In this document: positions 48,401-58,606 of the stretch, one piece after another
Layout: each line of letters starts with the position of its first letter
How positions within the stretch are numbered: the first letter of the stretch is position 1
Assembly: GCA_947623455.1 (NCBI GenBank)
Contig: OX392529.1
Span: 8,990,001-9,054,000, forward strand
Length of the DNA: 64,000 nt
Reading direction: 5' to 3'
DNA from: Mimachlamys varia
Taxonomy: Eukaryota; Mollusca; Bivalvia; Pectinida; Pectinidae
Notes under the pieces: model-generated
What the model saw: the letters and a program-made list of their open reading frames with translations, nothing else
Databases searched by the model: none
What the model was told of the DNA's origin: nothing
Translations under genes and position numbers: made by a program

Positions 48401-51400
48401 AATAATGATGGGTGTCCGAGACCCTGTAAAGTAACATCAGCGTATTATAGCCTAGTGTACATACAAATATATAATAATGATTGGTGTCCGAGACCCTGTA
48501 AGGTAACATCAGCGTATTATAGTCTAGTGTACATATATAATAATGATGGGTGTCCGAGACCCTGTAAGGTAACATCAGCTTACCGGTATTATAGTCTACT
48601 GTACATACAAATATATAATACATTAATTATTTGTGTCAGAAATTCCTCAATGATATAACTGGAAACTGTTTGTCCTCCATAGCACTGAGTCAATGAATGA
48701 CTGCAAAATGCAAAACCTCTAGCCACTAGCATCAGTATAATAACATTTGATCTATAGTATCACTTTCATTTCGTGACAAAAAGTATACATTTCAAGTTCG
48801 ATAAACAAGATTTATAAGCAAAAACCACACACTGCAAAATCATGTATGTCTATAAATGCTTCAAGTCTCTGTAATTATACAATAAAAGCACCTGCCTATA
48901 TAAATACATGTCTACAGTTACAACCTGTCCATGTAAATCGTGTGTCTTATATGTCACTATAAAGACACCTGTGTATATAGCATTATCATACCTGTACTGT
49001 ATTTACTCTAAACTTTAACTGGTTAAATAAACTTCTTCCAATCTTGTTCTTCACTTTGAATGTCAGGTCGCATTAAATTAACATTTGGTCCCATTGCTAC
49101 AGTGCATCAAAATGGAGGTTTGGGCATGAGAGCTGTTATGACTTTTTAAAAAGTTTGTAAAATCGTTTCTCCGGTTTGTATCGGTATAAATAAAACATTT
49201 GAAGTATGGGGTTGAAAGATATAGCAAGTTTCTGGTGTCCCTTGCCCATGCCTATTTCCCTCGGCTTCGCCTTTGGAAATAAACATGGTCTCGGGACGCC
49301 AGAAACTGGCTATATCTCTCAACCCCATACTTTAATTAACTGTATACTAAGACACCTGTCTATATAGCACTAAAACACCTGTCCATGTAAGCCACATGCC
49401 TATATCACTTAAACACCTGGACCCCACTTATTATCAGGATTCCATTTAAACTATGCAGAAGGACCCCATTTATAAAATACTCAGCACGAACCCTGGTTTC
49501 TTGCATTCTTCAGTTCTAAACTACTGGTTTTTTTTTTTCATTTAAGAAAACCTTACATGAAAACTATGCTTGATAAGTGTGTATTAAGACTTTTTTCCTT
49601 TTCGAAAAGTGAATCTCTTGAAAGATTCTCATACATAATAATGATTTGGCCATCTTCTCTGTAAGGTTCTTCAGCACACATACAACCTACCTTTTTTCTG
49701 GTTTGGAGGGGGCCTGGCCTGGGAGACTGGACGAGATCCCGGGGTGACGGGGGTGGAGGGTTGTACTGGGTGATGGGATACATGGTTTTGCTGAGGTGCT
49801 GCATGGCGGCGTGGCTCTCGCTCTTCTATTTTTTTCTGATTGGCTCCGCCTCCTTCTGTCACGAACTTGAGCGTTTTTCCGTGATAGGTTCCCATTGTAT
49901 CAATCTTAAATCCCTCAGTTTCTGTAAAAATATCGACAAATAGATCAATATAAACATCCTAAAATGACATCAATACTTATTCTGGGAATCAAAGTCCCTT
50001 AATTTAATCAACTTATCGATCATCATAACCTTGGGAATACAAAACTATGCATTTAACTGAAGCATTACCATCCAATGGCCACATGGCCATCCCTACAAGA
50101 TCACAATTATTCTATAGCTCATGTCCCATAGGCCTAAATATATATTACTGTATCTAATACTTATTTTTAAGATTTGGATTATTTCCATGAAACTTTGATT
50201 GTGTGGTTGATGAAATTGGTGTGTGGTTGATAAAATTAACACATCAGGAAAAAGCCACATTTACATCAATTACAAATGCACAATTGGCATTAACGGCAGA
50301 CAAAAATGTTTGGGTGATGTAAATTAACATCAAACTAAATATTGGATTTTGTGAGTAAAAATGTATACATATAGTTCCCCTTCAACAGTTTAAAGTTTAA
50401 GTCTAGACAAGATAATCCTGAAAGCTGTGTATACATTTTTATTTTCATCAGAATACCTTAGCACTTATTTAACTTTTATTATATTAGAAGAACTGCCTCC
50501 TGCTGAATTATAACAAGTTTACATTCAGTGAGACACTGACCTTCTTTGCCTTTGAACCTTTCCTGGTCGTATCTGCTGTAAGCAGCTACTGGTGGAACCC
50601 GCTGTTGGGGCTAAAACAGAAAACAGGACCCTTGTGACAACTGCTAAGTAACTCTAGCCAACAAAATACAGACTTATATATCATGACAGTCTCACATTTG
50701 CTTTAAAATGTATATATATGTGAAATCAACACGGCATATAACCTTTTATTAACATTACTTAAAACCAGAAAATAATGTGTTGGTGAAAATAGAAGCATTT
50801 CTATATTTAACTGTTATAAAGCCACTTTTAAGAAAATTTTACTAAATAATTAATTATCGATATTATTCAGAAAAACTTCAGTTATCTAGTAAATCTATTT
50901 TCCATTCATTGTTGAATAAAATAAGTCTCTCAATTAAATGTACTTTTACAACATTTTTCTGTTGGTGTGATGTAACCTACCACCGAAGGTGTGTGGGGTT
51001 CAGTGTGGTGTTTCTCCTTGCCTTCCTCACGCGCCTTTATAGACTGGAGAATGCCAAACACATTGGCGGCAAATGTCTGAAAGAGTACCAAATATTAAAA
51101 AAAGTTTTGCAAAGAGCCTTTTTTCTTTCTCTATTGCATTGAAAAGATACATGTCTATTTTTGCTTGGAAACCAATACATCCAACTTTACCTTATATTAC
51201 CCATGATCAGAACTACAACTCACATGAAAGTTTATTTTAGAAATGTTACAAATTCAAAGTAGGATCACATTATGCACTGTTAATAAAGGTATGATGCATT
51301 GGCTTCATAAGTATGACCTGGATTGCTTGGTTTTTGGGGTTTTTTTTTGCAGTACATATGTAGAGTAATTCATATTAGGAAAATCGGTGAGAATAATATT

Positions 51401-54400
51401 GGTGAATCTTGTGCTGCAGACTTATGAGACTTTTTCATTCCCAGAGAAAAAGGATAGGGAAATTCCAGTAGAAGGTTTTTAAAATTTTGTATATAGCAAG
51501 GCTTCCAAATTTCCCTATCTTACACACTTGGGCGTGGAAAAGTATTTTTCATTTCAATTACGAGAATAATCCCAGAAAACCATGAAAATATGTTTACACT
51601 GGCTAACACTCGGTAAATAACGACATCTCCCCTGAGTGTTTGGAGGAAAACGAATCTGTCAGGGACATATTTAGCATAACCAACATTTGCAAACATTGAT
51701 TACAAAAAAAACCCACTTATTTCCTTTTTTAGATGTGCAAAATAAATGAAGCATAAACACTTTCAATTTCATCATGTCATTTTCATATTGAAGTATCAGA
51801 GTTTGTAATGCCACATCATGTGAATGGATATAACACTCTTTCATATCCAGGGGTGTAAGATAGGGAAATTCATGGGCAAACTCTATCCAACATAGCGATA
51901 TAAAAAATAATTCATGCGACCCTATTTACCCTGGGGGATTTGATCTTCTACCACACACGAGAATGACAGTACCAGTAAATAGAATCTTTTATCAATTTTC
52001 AGTAGAGATAAAGGTGTGTTAACCTATGGGTGTAGATTCTATATTAAACTGCTCTTTTGAGAAAATTTACTGAATGTCAAGTTGACCAAACTGGTAGGTT
52101 GTAAACAAATTTAGTAGTGCCATATTAGTTGTTTAAAGACAGTGTCATGTAAGTTGTTTAACATACCTTTCCATTACTTTGCAAGCTACTGGTTCGAGTC
52201 CGCCAGAGGCGTTCCCTGCTGACGATGTCTCTTGTCACGTCGACTTCAGCCTCTACAAAACTCCTCTGTTCCAGTGCACCTGGTGCCACTTCATCATCCA
52301 CCTTGATCATTGTCCTTTTCTTGGCCAGACGCTTGGCCTTGATGGCTGCAATTTTCTCCAGAGGCATGGCTTCAGGCAGTGACGAACGTCTGAACAACAA
52401 GTTACATTATACCATCGTCATGGCTTCAGGCAGTGACGAACGTCTGAACAACAAGTTACATTATACCATCGTCATGGCTTCAGGCAGTGACGAACGTCTG
52501 AACAACAAGTTACATTATACCATCGTCATGGCTTCAGGCAGTGACGAACGTCTGAACAACAAGTTACATTATACCATCGTCATGGCTTCAGGCAGTGACG
52601 AACGTCTGAACAACAAGTTACATTATACCATCGTCATGGCTTCAGGCAGTGACGAACGTTTGAACAACAAGTTACATTATACCATCGTCATGGCTTCAGG
52701 CAGTGACGAACGTCTGAACAACAAGTTACATTATACCATCGTCATGGCTTCAGGCAGTGACGAACGTCTGAACAACAAGTTACATTATACCATCGTCATG
52801 GCTTCAGGCAGTGACGAACGTCTGAACAACAAGTTACATTATACCATCGTCATGGCTTCAGGCAGTGACGAACGTCTGAACAACAAGTTACATTATACCA
52901 TCGTCATGGCTTCATGTAGTGACGAACGTCTGAACAACAAGTTACATTGTACCATCGTCATAAAATGGAAAATTGAATTTGTTAACACTTTTTCTTATAT
53001 TTACATATTAATACGACAACTTTGCTTTAGTATTTACGTCCCAATATCTTAAGTTTTTTTTATTAGTCAATATTGCTGACTTGCAAGGACGCTAAATGAG
53101 GGAGTGATTCTGCAACTACTTCTTAGTTTATTATTCATTATTTAGTTGAGGCTATTGTATCTATTAAAGATCTCTGTCTTCTGTCTTTATACATTGTTAC
53201 AGTAGCACAGCTGGGCCAGAACACCTGTAGTTATGCTTAATAGCAATTTGTACCAAAAACAGGCATTTTCAACACCAATTTACATTTCTTTTATTTAAAG
53301 AACTTACGACATTTGTTGCAAAACCGAGGTTTCTCTTGTTGCATCAATCTTGTGGATCCAGTTCATTTTAGCATGTTGAACTTGTTCATCCTAAAACAAT
53401 AAGTCCGGCTTTAACAAGATGTTAGGTTACAGGGAATGTAAAATTAGATCGGTCGTTGGTATTTATTCTCAGCCACTGACCATACACTGTGAATAGTCAG
53501 GTATATTATTAGATCTATCATAATAATCTGTATTTAGTATCTTGTGACTTTTATTACTACAGGTAGAATACAAACCTCTAGACGTGGTTTCTTTTTCTTG
53601 TCTGCCTCTCCGCTGTCTTCCGCACCTCTCTTTACTGCAACATTTCAAAATTACTTCATAATGCAGATATTTATTTAAGAAAGGCAACACAAAAAATTAT
53701 GAGGACACAAGGGAAACATAAATAACATCACAAGCAATATAAATCTCCCTTGCATGTCACATATGATTAAGCTCAGATAGCTAATAATGCAAAAGAACTT
53801 TGCTGCAAAGAGGAGGTTGTTGGGCTTATTGCATGATAATGAAATAGCATGAGTTGTCTTCCTCTGAAGAGCAATAGATCATATGAACCGGCTAAGTTGC
53901 ATGCGAGCTTATTGACGGATAAATACTGGTATATCTTGACGCTGACCTTGGCACCCTGAAATATGAACTTGTTCAAGATATTCTCATAGTCATACCTGAT
54001 CACTACATGAAGGTTGATTAAAATCCATTTGAAAATAAAGTCTATGGAGCAGTGACAAAGATTCTCTATGAATAGTAACTATGACTTGCACCCTGAAACA
54101 CAAACTAGTTAAAGGTATTCATATACTTGACAATATATGAAATGATTTATTAGGTCTGTAATTATGCTTATTAAAATGTAAAATACAAGTCAGCACACAG
54201 GAAGGCAAAGATCCCTTTGATATAATCTTACCCTGTGGGGGCCTCTGAAGGGGGATCTCCAAGGGGGCACTCTTGTCAATGCTGGCTGAGGATGTAGTTT
54301 CGCCATTGAGATAGCTAAGCAAATCTTTTCTGTCTGGTCGACGTACCACTGGCACTTCTGCAGCCTAAAAATACAAAATTATGATAACTTATAGATCTAA

Positions 54401-57400
54401 CTAAATAACTTAGAATTAAACAAATGCATTATAAAGGCTTAAATCGCTGAAGGTATTGTTTAGGCAGTTAACAATTAATATGTGTAAAGTTCTAAGGAAT
54501 CTCATTCTGAAAGACATACTCTAGAGTATAAGGATACACAACCAAAAACACATACTTCTGACATGTTTAGCCAATTACAGTAATTCTGCATTGAAATTTC
54601 AATTTTAATTTTGAAACTAACTTTTTAATCTAGTCATAACAGAACATAATAAACTGACACATCCTGTAACAATGCCAGGTAATATTCTTCGACACTATAA
54701 TTTATATACTTACGGCAGCCTCTCTGACATACAGTGGATGCTGTAGGTGAACATTCCTCAGCAGAAACAGTATGCAGTCTAGAGTGTAATACTCTTTGAC
54801 AATCCCATCTTTTCCAGTTCTGATAAAAATATACATAAATGTGACAATATATATTTAATTTTTAACTCTCTATGACATAGTATGTGAGTCTCTTCTGTTG
54901 AACATGATATATAAATGTGACTTTTTTCATAATGGTTATGTACGAGGGGTGTTCCAAAAATAATGTCACTTGCAACGGTGCTCATATAGCGGAAGTGCTT
55001 TTGTTCATTTTAATTTGCTCTGCCCTTCAAAATACTCTCCGCCAGCCAGAACACACCTTTTTAGCCGGTCAATCCATTTTTGGAAGCATTTTCCATACTC
55101 TTCAATGGGTACACTCATCAGACACTGATGAACAGCAGATCCAAGGGTATTTCTCGAATTGTATCTCCTTCCAGATAAATGATATTTAAGTTTTGGAAAG
55201 AGAAAATAGTCGCAGGGGGCCAAGGCTGGCGAATATGGAGGGTGCGGAAGGACAGTAACCTTCTCTGACTCCAAAAAGGTAAGTCACAATTAATACGTGC
55301 CTTGTGAGCGGCCGGTGCATTATCATGCAAAAGTCGGACATGCTTACTTAAGTCCTGTTTTGGGGCGGCGACTTTTGTAGTAGTTCTTCAACTTTCTCAG
55401 AACAACGTTTTTATAGAACTTGCCTGTGGCCGTTCTGCCTTTTGGCACCAGGATTTGAATAGCTGGACCCTTATTAGTGAAAAAATAGCATACAAAACCT
55501 TCTTTACCGTTCGTATTCGTTTGGCAATACTTGGGCGTCTGGCATTTTTAGTGGCCCATATTCGGTTGGCAACTTTCCGCTTTGGTTCAAAATAATACAC
55601 CCAGGTCTCATCACCAGTGACTATATTTTCAAAAGCTTTTTTACTATATTTTGGGTACATTTTGATAAGGTTTTTTTTGCCATTGTTACACGCGTCTTCT
55701 TTTGCTCATCTGTTAACAAATGGGGTATCCATCTTGCATTTATCTTTCTAACTTTTAGGTGTTTCTTCAAAATTGCATGAACTCTTGCTAACGACAAGTT
55801 TGTCATTCGAGCCAATTGTCTTACGGTGAATCGAGCATCAGTTTGGAGGATATTTCGGATTTTTTCTATGTTACCTTTGGTCGTAGTTGTTGCAGGACGA
55901 CCTGGGTGAGCAGCATCTTTCAGTTGCTGCTGCCCAGCACTAAATTTACCTACCCACCTTCAAACAGTCCTGTGAGACATTTGGCACTCCCCATAAATGT
56001 CACACACCTCGCGGTGAATATCTACAGCCTTTATGCCGAGTAATGACCTACCTTTTATATAGGCCCTAATTTCAAGAACATTTTCAGCTCGTTTTCCTGT
56101 CATTTTGTGTCTGTAGTCTAACAAATAGGCTATGAAACGATGTACACTGTACCGAGGCCAGTGAATGTGTGGACGAGATATTTACCTGTGTCATGAGCCA
56201 GTGATCACTCAATCGACACGAGGTGGTTTTGTGCATAAATTGCACAATTTCCACGAAATAAAGCACAGATGACATTATTTATGGAACACCCCTCGTAATT
56301 TTGTCCAGTTTTAGTGTACTACACAAATACAAATTTTGTGGAATGTGCTATATAAGTACAGGTACTATTCCAGTCAGACATGACTTTGACATGAGCAAAC
56401 CTGAGCACATACTTTAATTTGCATACCATGGCATATTTCTTATCTATGGTGTAAGCATTAATTACATGAAGGTTGTGTGTATCATTTGTATGATTGACAG
56501 CATAGATAAATAATGCTTGCTAAGAAAAAATGTGTCGTTTTATGTTTATGCCGATATTAAGTGTCATAATTTTGCCTTGACAAACGCTTTGACTAAAGGA
56601 AAATTTCTATCTACATACCTCCTTCAGCATACTGAAGATTACATTGATACATTCATAATAATGGTGTTTGCTTCATGTATCTATACAAGTGGGGGGGGGG
56701 GGGGGGGGGGGGACTTAATTTAAGGAATTTCGAAATATATAATATTCGCCTTGGCACGTATTAAAATATATTAACTTGGGCGACATATGCAAGTACTCTC
56801 AACTTCCACATTATCTAGGTGGTAATTATTGCTCTACAGAGCTAATGTTTTCATTGTTACAACACTAACTAAAAATGTGTCTAATTCTTATAAACGCTTA
56901 GTACAAATATTAATACCCTGCCTCCTATGACTCTGCCCCGGCCGGGTATTAAATTGGCCCCATGCCTTGTAATGGAGCAAGCCCGGTGTGATTCACACCA
57001 GGGCGATTTTTGCACCACTTATGAAGTTATCGCCAGATTGGTTCTCATCGATAAATATACTTAAACTATAAACCGTTTCTGTCAATCTCCTACCTAACTT
57101 CTAATTAAAATCCATCTAAAATATTGTTAATTATGAAGTTTACATAAGAAGCATAATCTGAGATGAGCAGCGGCAGCCATGATTTAAGACTTCAGTAAAT
57201 TTCTTGGTTTCTTTTCTGAAGTGTTCCTCTAAATTTGTGAATTGGCGCGTGCGGAACAAATAAGGAAGTCGTCCAGTAACCATATTTGGCGATATACATA
57301 TAAAAACGAGATTTGAGATAACATATCGCACGTTAACTGTCATGGCGGTAGTTTCTTGTGTTTTTCAAGAAGGATATTTCTGGTTCTGCTAATTTTGTGA

Positions 57401-57995
57401 TTTTTTTTTCTTTTATATCATGGTAAACACTCGATATTTCAGCATCCCTGCATTCTTTGAACAACATTATGCTCACATGTGAGGTGGTAATTAAATGAAA
57501 TCTTACAGACTGAACATTTTTGATTTTGTTCCACTACCAGACATCGGACCGCTTCGTAGCTCTATACGACGCAATATATTAAAAACAAAAATGTCTCGTC
57601 GTGAAGAGCTACGTTTTCGCAGCTAATATACGCTTAGATCTTGTATCATGGGGTGTTGGACAGACAGCTTACATTATCTACATTGTTCCGTATACAAATC
57701 AGATCTATTTATATCATTAACTGAAATATTATGAGGTATTGATAGTGGTAAATTTTTCATTTGATCGAAAATTGTGCAATATGCATGCATGTCAATGTAG
57801 TATGTACTGTACAGTACAGTGAGCTATAATTTGGTATTAAATATAACATAATAATCATACTTACCCCCATACGACATAGTTAGTCTTCACATTGGATGGC
57901 CATGCAAGTTCACCAAAAATGACCTGGTCGTCCTTCTCGATGATTTCTTTCTTGTTGATATTGTATTGACGAACTAAACTCAATACATCCGCCAT
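45404..57995 (-). CDS. CDC73: Parafibromin / PAF1 complex subunit CDC73
   Basis: CDC73 is a nuclear subunit of the PAF1 complex, which travels with RNA polymerase II and promotes elongation and histone modification. Fourteen exons join in phase to 542 residues (human protein 531): 57995-57865, 54819-54714, 54364-54232, 53634-53576, 53390-53308, 52389-52167, 51076-50981, 50610-50541, 49921-49691, 48059-47972, 47829-47692, 47478-47387, 46685-46544, 45440-45404. The start [18 protein letters not shown] marks the N-terminal domain. The basic stretch KKKKPR near 137-142 is a likely nuclear signal, [16 protein letters not shown] is the near-invariant central segment, and [13 protein letters not shown] opens the C-terminal Ras-like domain. 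All introns are GT/AG. Introns hold a mariner, two MITEs or hairpins and two acceptor-anchored minisatellites. The 3' UTR end is not clear. Confidence 0.96.
45680..46214. mobile_element. hAT-like MITE in CDC73 intron 13
   Basis: A 535-bp element with inverted ends of about 70 bp (GTCGGATACCCACGGTTGAT at the left; the right copy reads ...CAATTGTGGGTATCCGAC) and an exact 8-bp duplication CAATCTAG at 45672-45679 and 46215-46222. The arms contain GATCTCGCTTCGCTAACTCA. No transposase is encoded. Confidence 0.88.
46544..46685 (-). CDS. CDC73: CDC73 exon 13 (residues 484-531)
   Basis: Encodes [20 protein letters not shown], then [18 protein letters not shown] and LQQVWEILD. The exon ends GATAA|GTAGGT; reading through the donor would give a lysine and then a TAG stop. 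Confidence 0.93.
47387..47478 (-). CDS. CDC73: CDC73 exon 12 (residues 453-484)
   Basis: Encodes [20 protein letters not shown] and [10 protein letters not shown]. The [15 protein letters not shown] core is conserved; the following loop is shorter than in human. Confidence 0.95.
47692..47829 (-). CDS. CDC73: CDC73 exon 11 (residues 407-453)
   Basis: Encodes [20 protein letters not shown], then [20 protein letters not shown] and KLSPDDW. The loop between QRRK and VPYR is shorter than in human. Donor GTAAAT. Confidence 0.94.
47972..48059 (-). CDS. CDC73: CDC73 exon 10 (residues 378-407)
   Basis: Encodes [20 protein letters not shown] and NAKDILQDH, the start of the C-terminal Ras-like domain. 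The acceptor TTACCTTACAG and the first 26 coding bases are repeated upstream in the 72-bp array. Confidence 0.95.
48034..48619. repeat. 72-bp minisatellite spanning the intron 9/exon 10 acceptor, 8 units
   Basis: On the CDC73 strand each unit carries GATGTTACCTTACAG followed by GGTCTCGGACACC. The first unit overlaps exon 10 by 26 bases; seven more lie in the intron, all with AG intact. One unit is about 7 bp shorter and one has an extra CCGG-containing insertion. Each unit also has GTATGT, a donor-like hexamer. Confidence 0.95.
49202..49332. repeat. 131-nt fold-back in CDC73 intron 9
   Basis: Arms starting AAGTATGGGGTTGAAAGATA and its inverted copy pair over about 40 bp, and the inner parts (CCTATTTCC and GGAAATAAACATGG) continue the pairing. 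Probably a MITE. No clear target duplication. Confidence 0.72.
49691..49921 (-). CDS. CDC73: CDC73 exon 9 (residues 301-378)
   Basis: Encodes [20 protein letters not shown], a Q/H/P-rich linker, and [14 protein letters not shown], which matches the human protein. The linker is longer than in human. Acceptor TTTTTACAG, donor GTAGGT. Confidence 0.95.
50541..50610 (-). CDS. CDC73: CDC73 exon 8 (residues 278-301)
   Basis: Encodes [20 protein letters not shown] and GKE. The [14 protein letters not shown] segment is conserved in animals. Donor GTCAGT, phase 1. Confidence 0.93.
50981..51076 (-). CDS. CDC73: CDC73 exon 7 (residues 246-277)
   Basis: Encodes [20 protein letters not shown], the conserved segment after the central motif, and an H/E/P-rich tail. 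Phase 0 on both sides, donor GTAGGT. Confidence 0.94.
52167..52389 (-). CDS. CDC73: CDC73 exon 6 (residues 171-245)
   Basis: Encodes [20 protein letters not shown], a [16 protein letters not shown] stretch, and the highly conserved [20 protein letters not shown]. The acceptor TTGTTGTTCAG|ACG and the first 25 coding bases are the first unit of a 54-bp tandem array running back into intron 5. Only this copy continues into the exon body. Confidence 0.95.
52365..52959. repeat. 54-bp minisatellite spanning the intron 5/exon 6 acceptor, 11 units
   Basis: Eleven nearly identical 54-bp units. On the CDC73 strand each has a TGTAAC branch-like motif, TTGTTGTTCAG, then ACGTTCGTCACTGCCTGAAG. The unit at the exon is the functional splice site. 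Nine further units keep the AG; the sixth (AG position 52660-52661) reads CAA. The 275-codon plus-strand frame over the array is a by-product of the period. Confidence 0.95.
53308..53390 (-). CDS. CDC73: CDC73 exon 5 (residues 144-171)
   Basis: Encodes [20 protein letters not shown] and TSVLQQM, then two bases of the next codon before GTAAGT. It is less conserved than its neighbours. Confidence 0.9.
53576..53634 (-). CDS. CDC73: CDC73 exon 4 (residues 124-143)
   Basis: Short exon encoding [20 protein letters not shown], bipartite basic clusters in the position of the known nuclear localisation signal. Acceptor TTGCAG, donor GTTTGT. Confidence 0.92.
54232..54364 (-). CDS. CDC73: CDC73 exon 3 (residues 80-124)
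   Basis: Encodes [19 protein letters not shown] and [19 protein letters not shown], close to the human sequence in this region. It ends one base into a codon at GGTAAGA. Confidence 0.95.
54714..54819 (-). CDS. CDC73: CDC73 exon 2 (residues 44-79)
   Basis: Encodes [20 protein letters not shown] and [14 protein letters not shown], part of the N-terminal domain. Acceptor TTATCAG, donor GTAAGT. Intron 1 (3045 bp) holds the second mariner. Confidence 0.95.
54943..56295 (-). mobile_element. mariner element, copy 2, in CDC73 intron 1
   Basis: A 1353-bp element with termini CGAGGGGTGTTCCAAAAATA and the inverted counterpart, flanked by TA (54941-54942, 56296-56297). It is closely related to the copy at 26.5-27.9 kb and lies in the same orientation as the host gene. 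Confidence 0.95.
55005..56103 (-). pseudogene. mariner transposase, inactive copy 2
   Basis: Starts with an intact ATG at 56103 ([19 protein letters not shown]), followed by the helix-turn-helix region and [14 protein letters not shown]. Several frameshifts break the frame: near 55680, near 55440, and around [11 protein letters not shown], where an extra alanine codon and shifts appear. The last part, [16 protein letters not shown] then [13 protein letters not shown] and [10 protein letters not shown], is intact to a TGA at 55005. SPAL replaces the usual SPDL. Its damage differs from that of copy 1, so each decayed independently. Confidence 0.92.
56690..56712. repeat. Poly-G tract in CDC73 intron 1
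   Basis: Uninterrupted run of about 23 G on the plus strand (C on the transcribed strand). Its length may be inexact because of sequencing. Confidence 0.85.
57865..57995 (-). CDS. CDC73: CDC73 exon 1 (residues 1-44)
   Basis: ATG at 57995 starts [18 protein letters not shown] and the exon ends ...TNYVVWG at a GTAAGT donor, phase 2. The start is fixed by alignment with the conserved N-terminus of the family. Confidence 0.95.
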
Positions 57996-58482
57996 GGTGG
58001 GTAAAATAGTAGTGTAGTGTACGACCTAAGACCCCTGTGAAGTTCGCAGCGATTGGCTGAAAGAAAGCAAAGGCGATGTATCACTCTTGCTCATTGGTCA
58101 TTAAAAATAGAAAAAGAAAGTAACCGTGTCCACTTCCAAACTGTCTACTATGTTTATATCCTGTAACATATGTTTGTGTGCAAATTGTACGTTTTTCCTT
58201 TAATGAAGCTTAACAACATCACTGACTTGAATGAAAATATTTATTCAGACTGTACCTACAGTTTTCGAGAATAAAATACCTCCAATGGTGGTGACTATAA
58301 GCGGAAATGGTCGAATACTCTTTAACTCAAAGTAAATGAAAACAACAAAAATATGTTAAACGTAAACAAATTTCTTTTCGAAAATATCAGAATATCACAT
58401 TTCCAAAAAAATACTGAAGATACGTCATTGCTTTGATAAACGTATGTAATATATTTATGTTTCCTTCCTTTTCACATTCAAA
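57996..58482. promoter_or_regulatory. Bidirectional CDC73/PGLS promoter interval
   Basis: 487 bp separate the two divergent start codons. ATTGG (CCAAT on the CDC73 strand) occurs at 58052-58056 and 58093-58097. The PGLS start lies in AAAATGGCGGCG, which resembles a YY1-type initiator motif. No TATA box is evident on either side. Promoter function is inferred from arrangement. Confidence 0.55.
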
Positions 58483-58606
58483 ATGGCGGCGCGAATTGTC
58501 ATAGGCGAGACAGACACGGATGTTGCAAACACACTTTGCAATTTTGTTGTTGAAAAGGCCAACAAAGCCATCAACGAAAATGGACAATTCACTGTAGGGG
58601 TATCTG
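58483..58606 (+). CDS. PGLS: PGLS exon 1 (residues 1-42)
   Basis: ATG in AAAATGGCGGCG; encodes [20 protein letters not shown] and a helix ending FTVGVSG, donor GTATGA, phase 1. Confidence 0.93.

Noticed and set aside
48167..48658. 163-codon plus-strand frame antisense to CDC73 exon 10 and intron 9
   Set aside because: It is explained by the 72-bp array; the real coding use of this sequence is on the minus strand.
52225..53052. 275-codon plus-strand frame with [18 protein letters not shown] repeats
   Set aside because: Antisense to CDC73 exon 6 and its 54-bp acceptor array; open because of the period.
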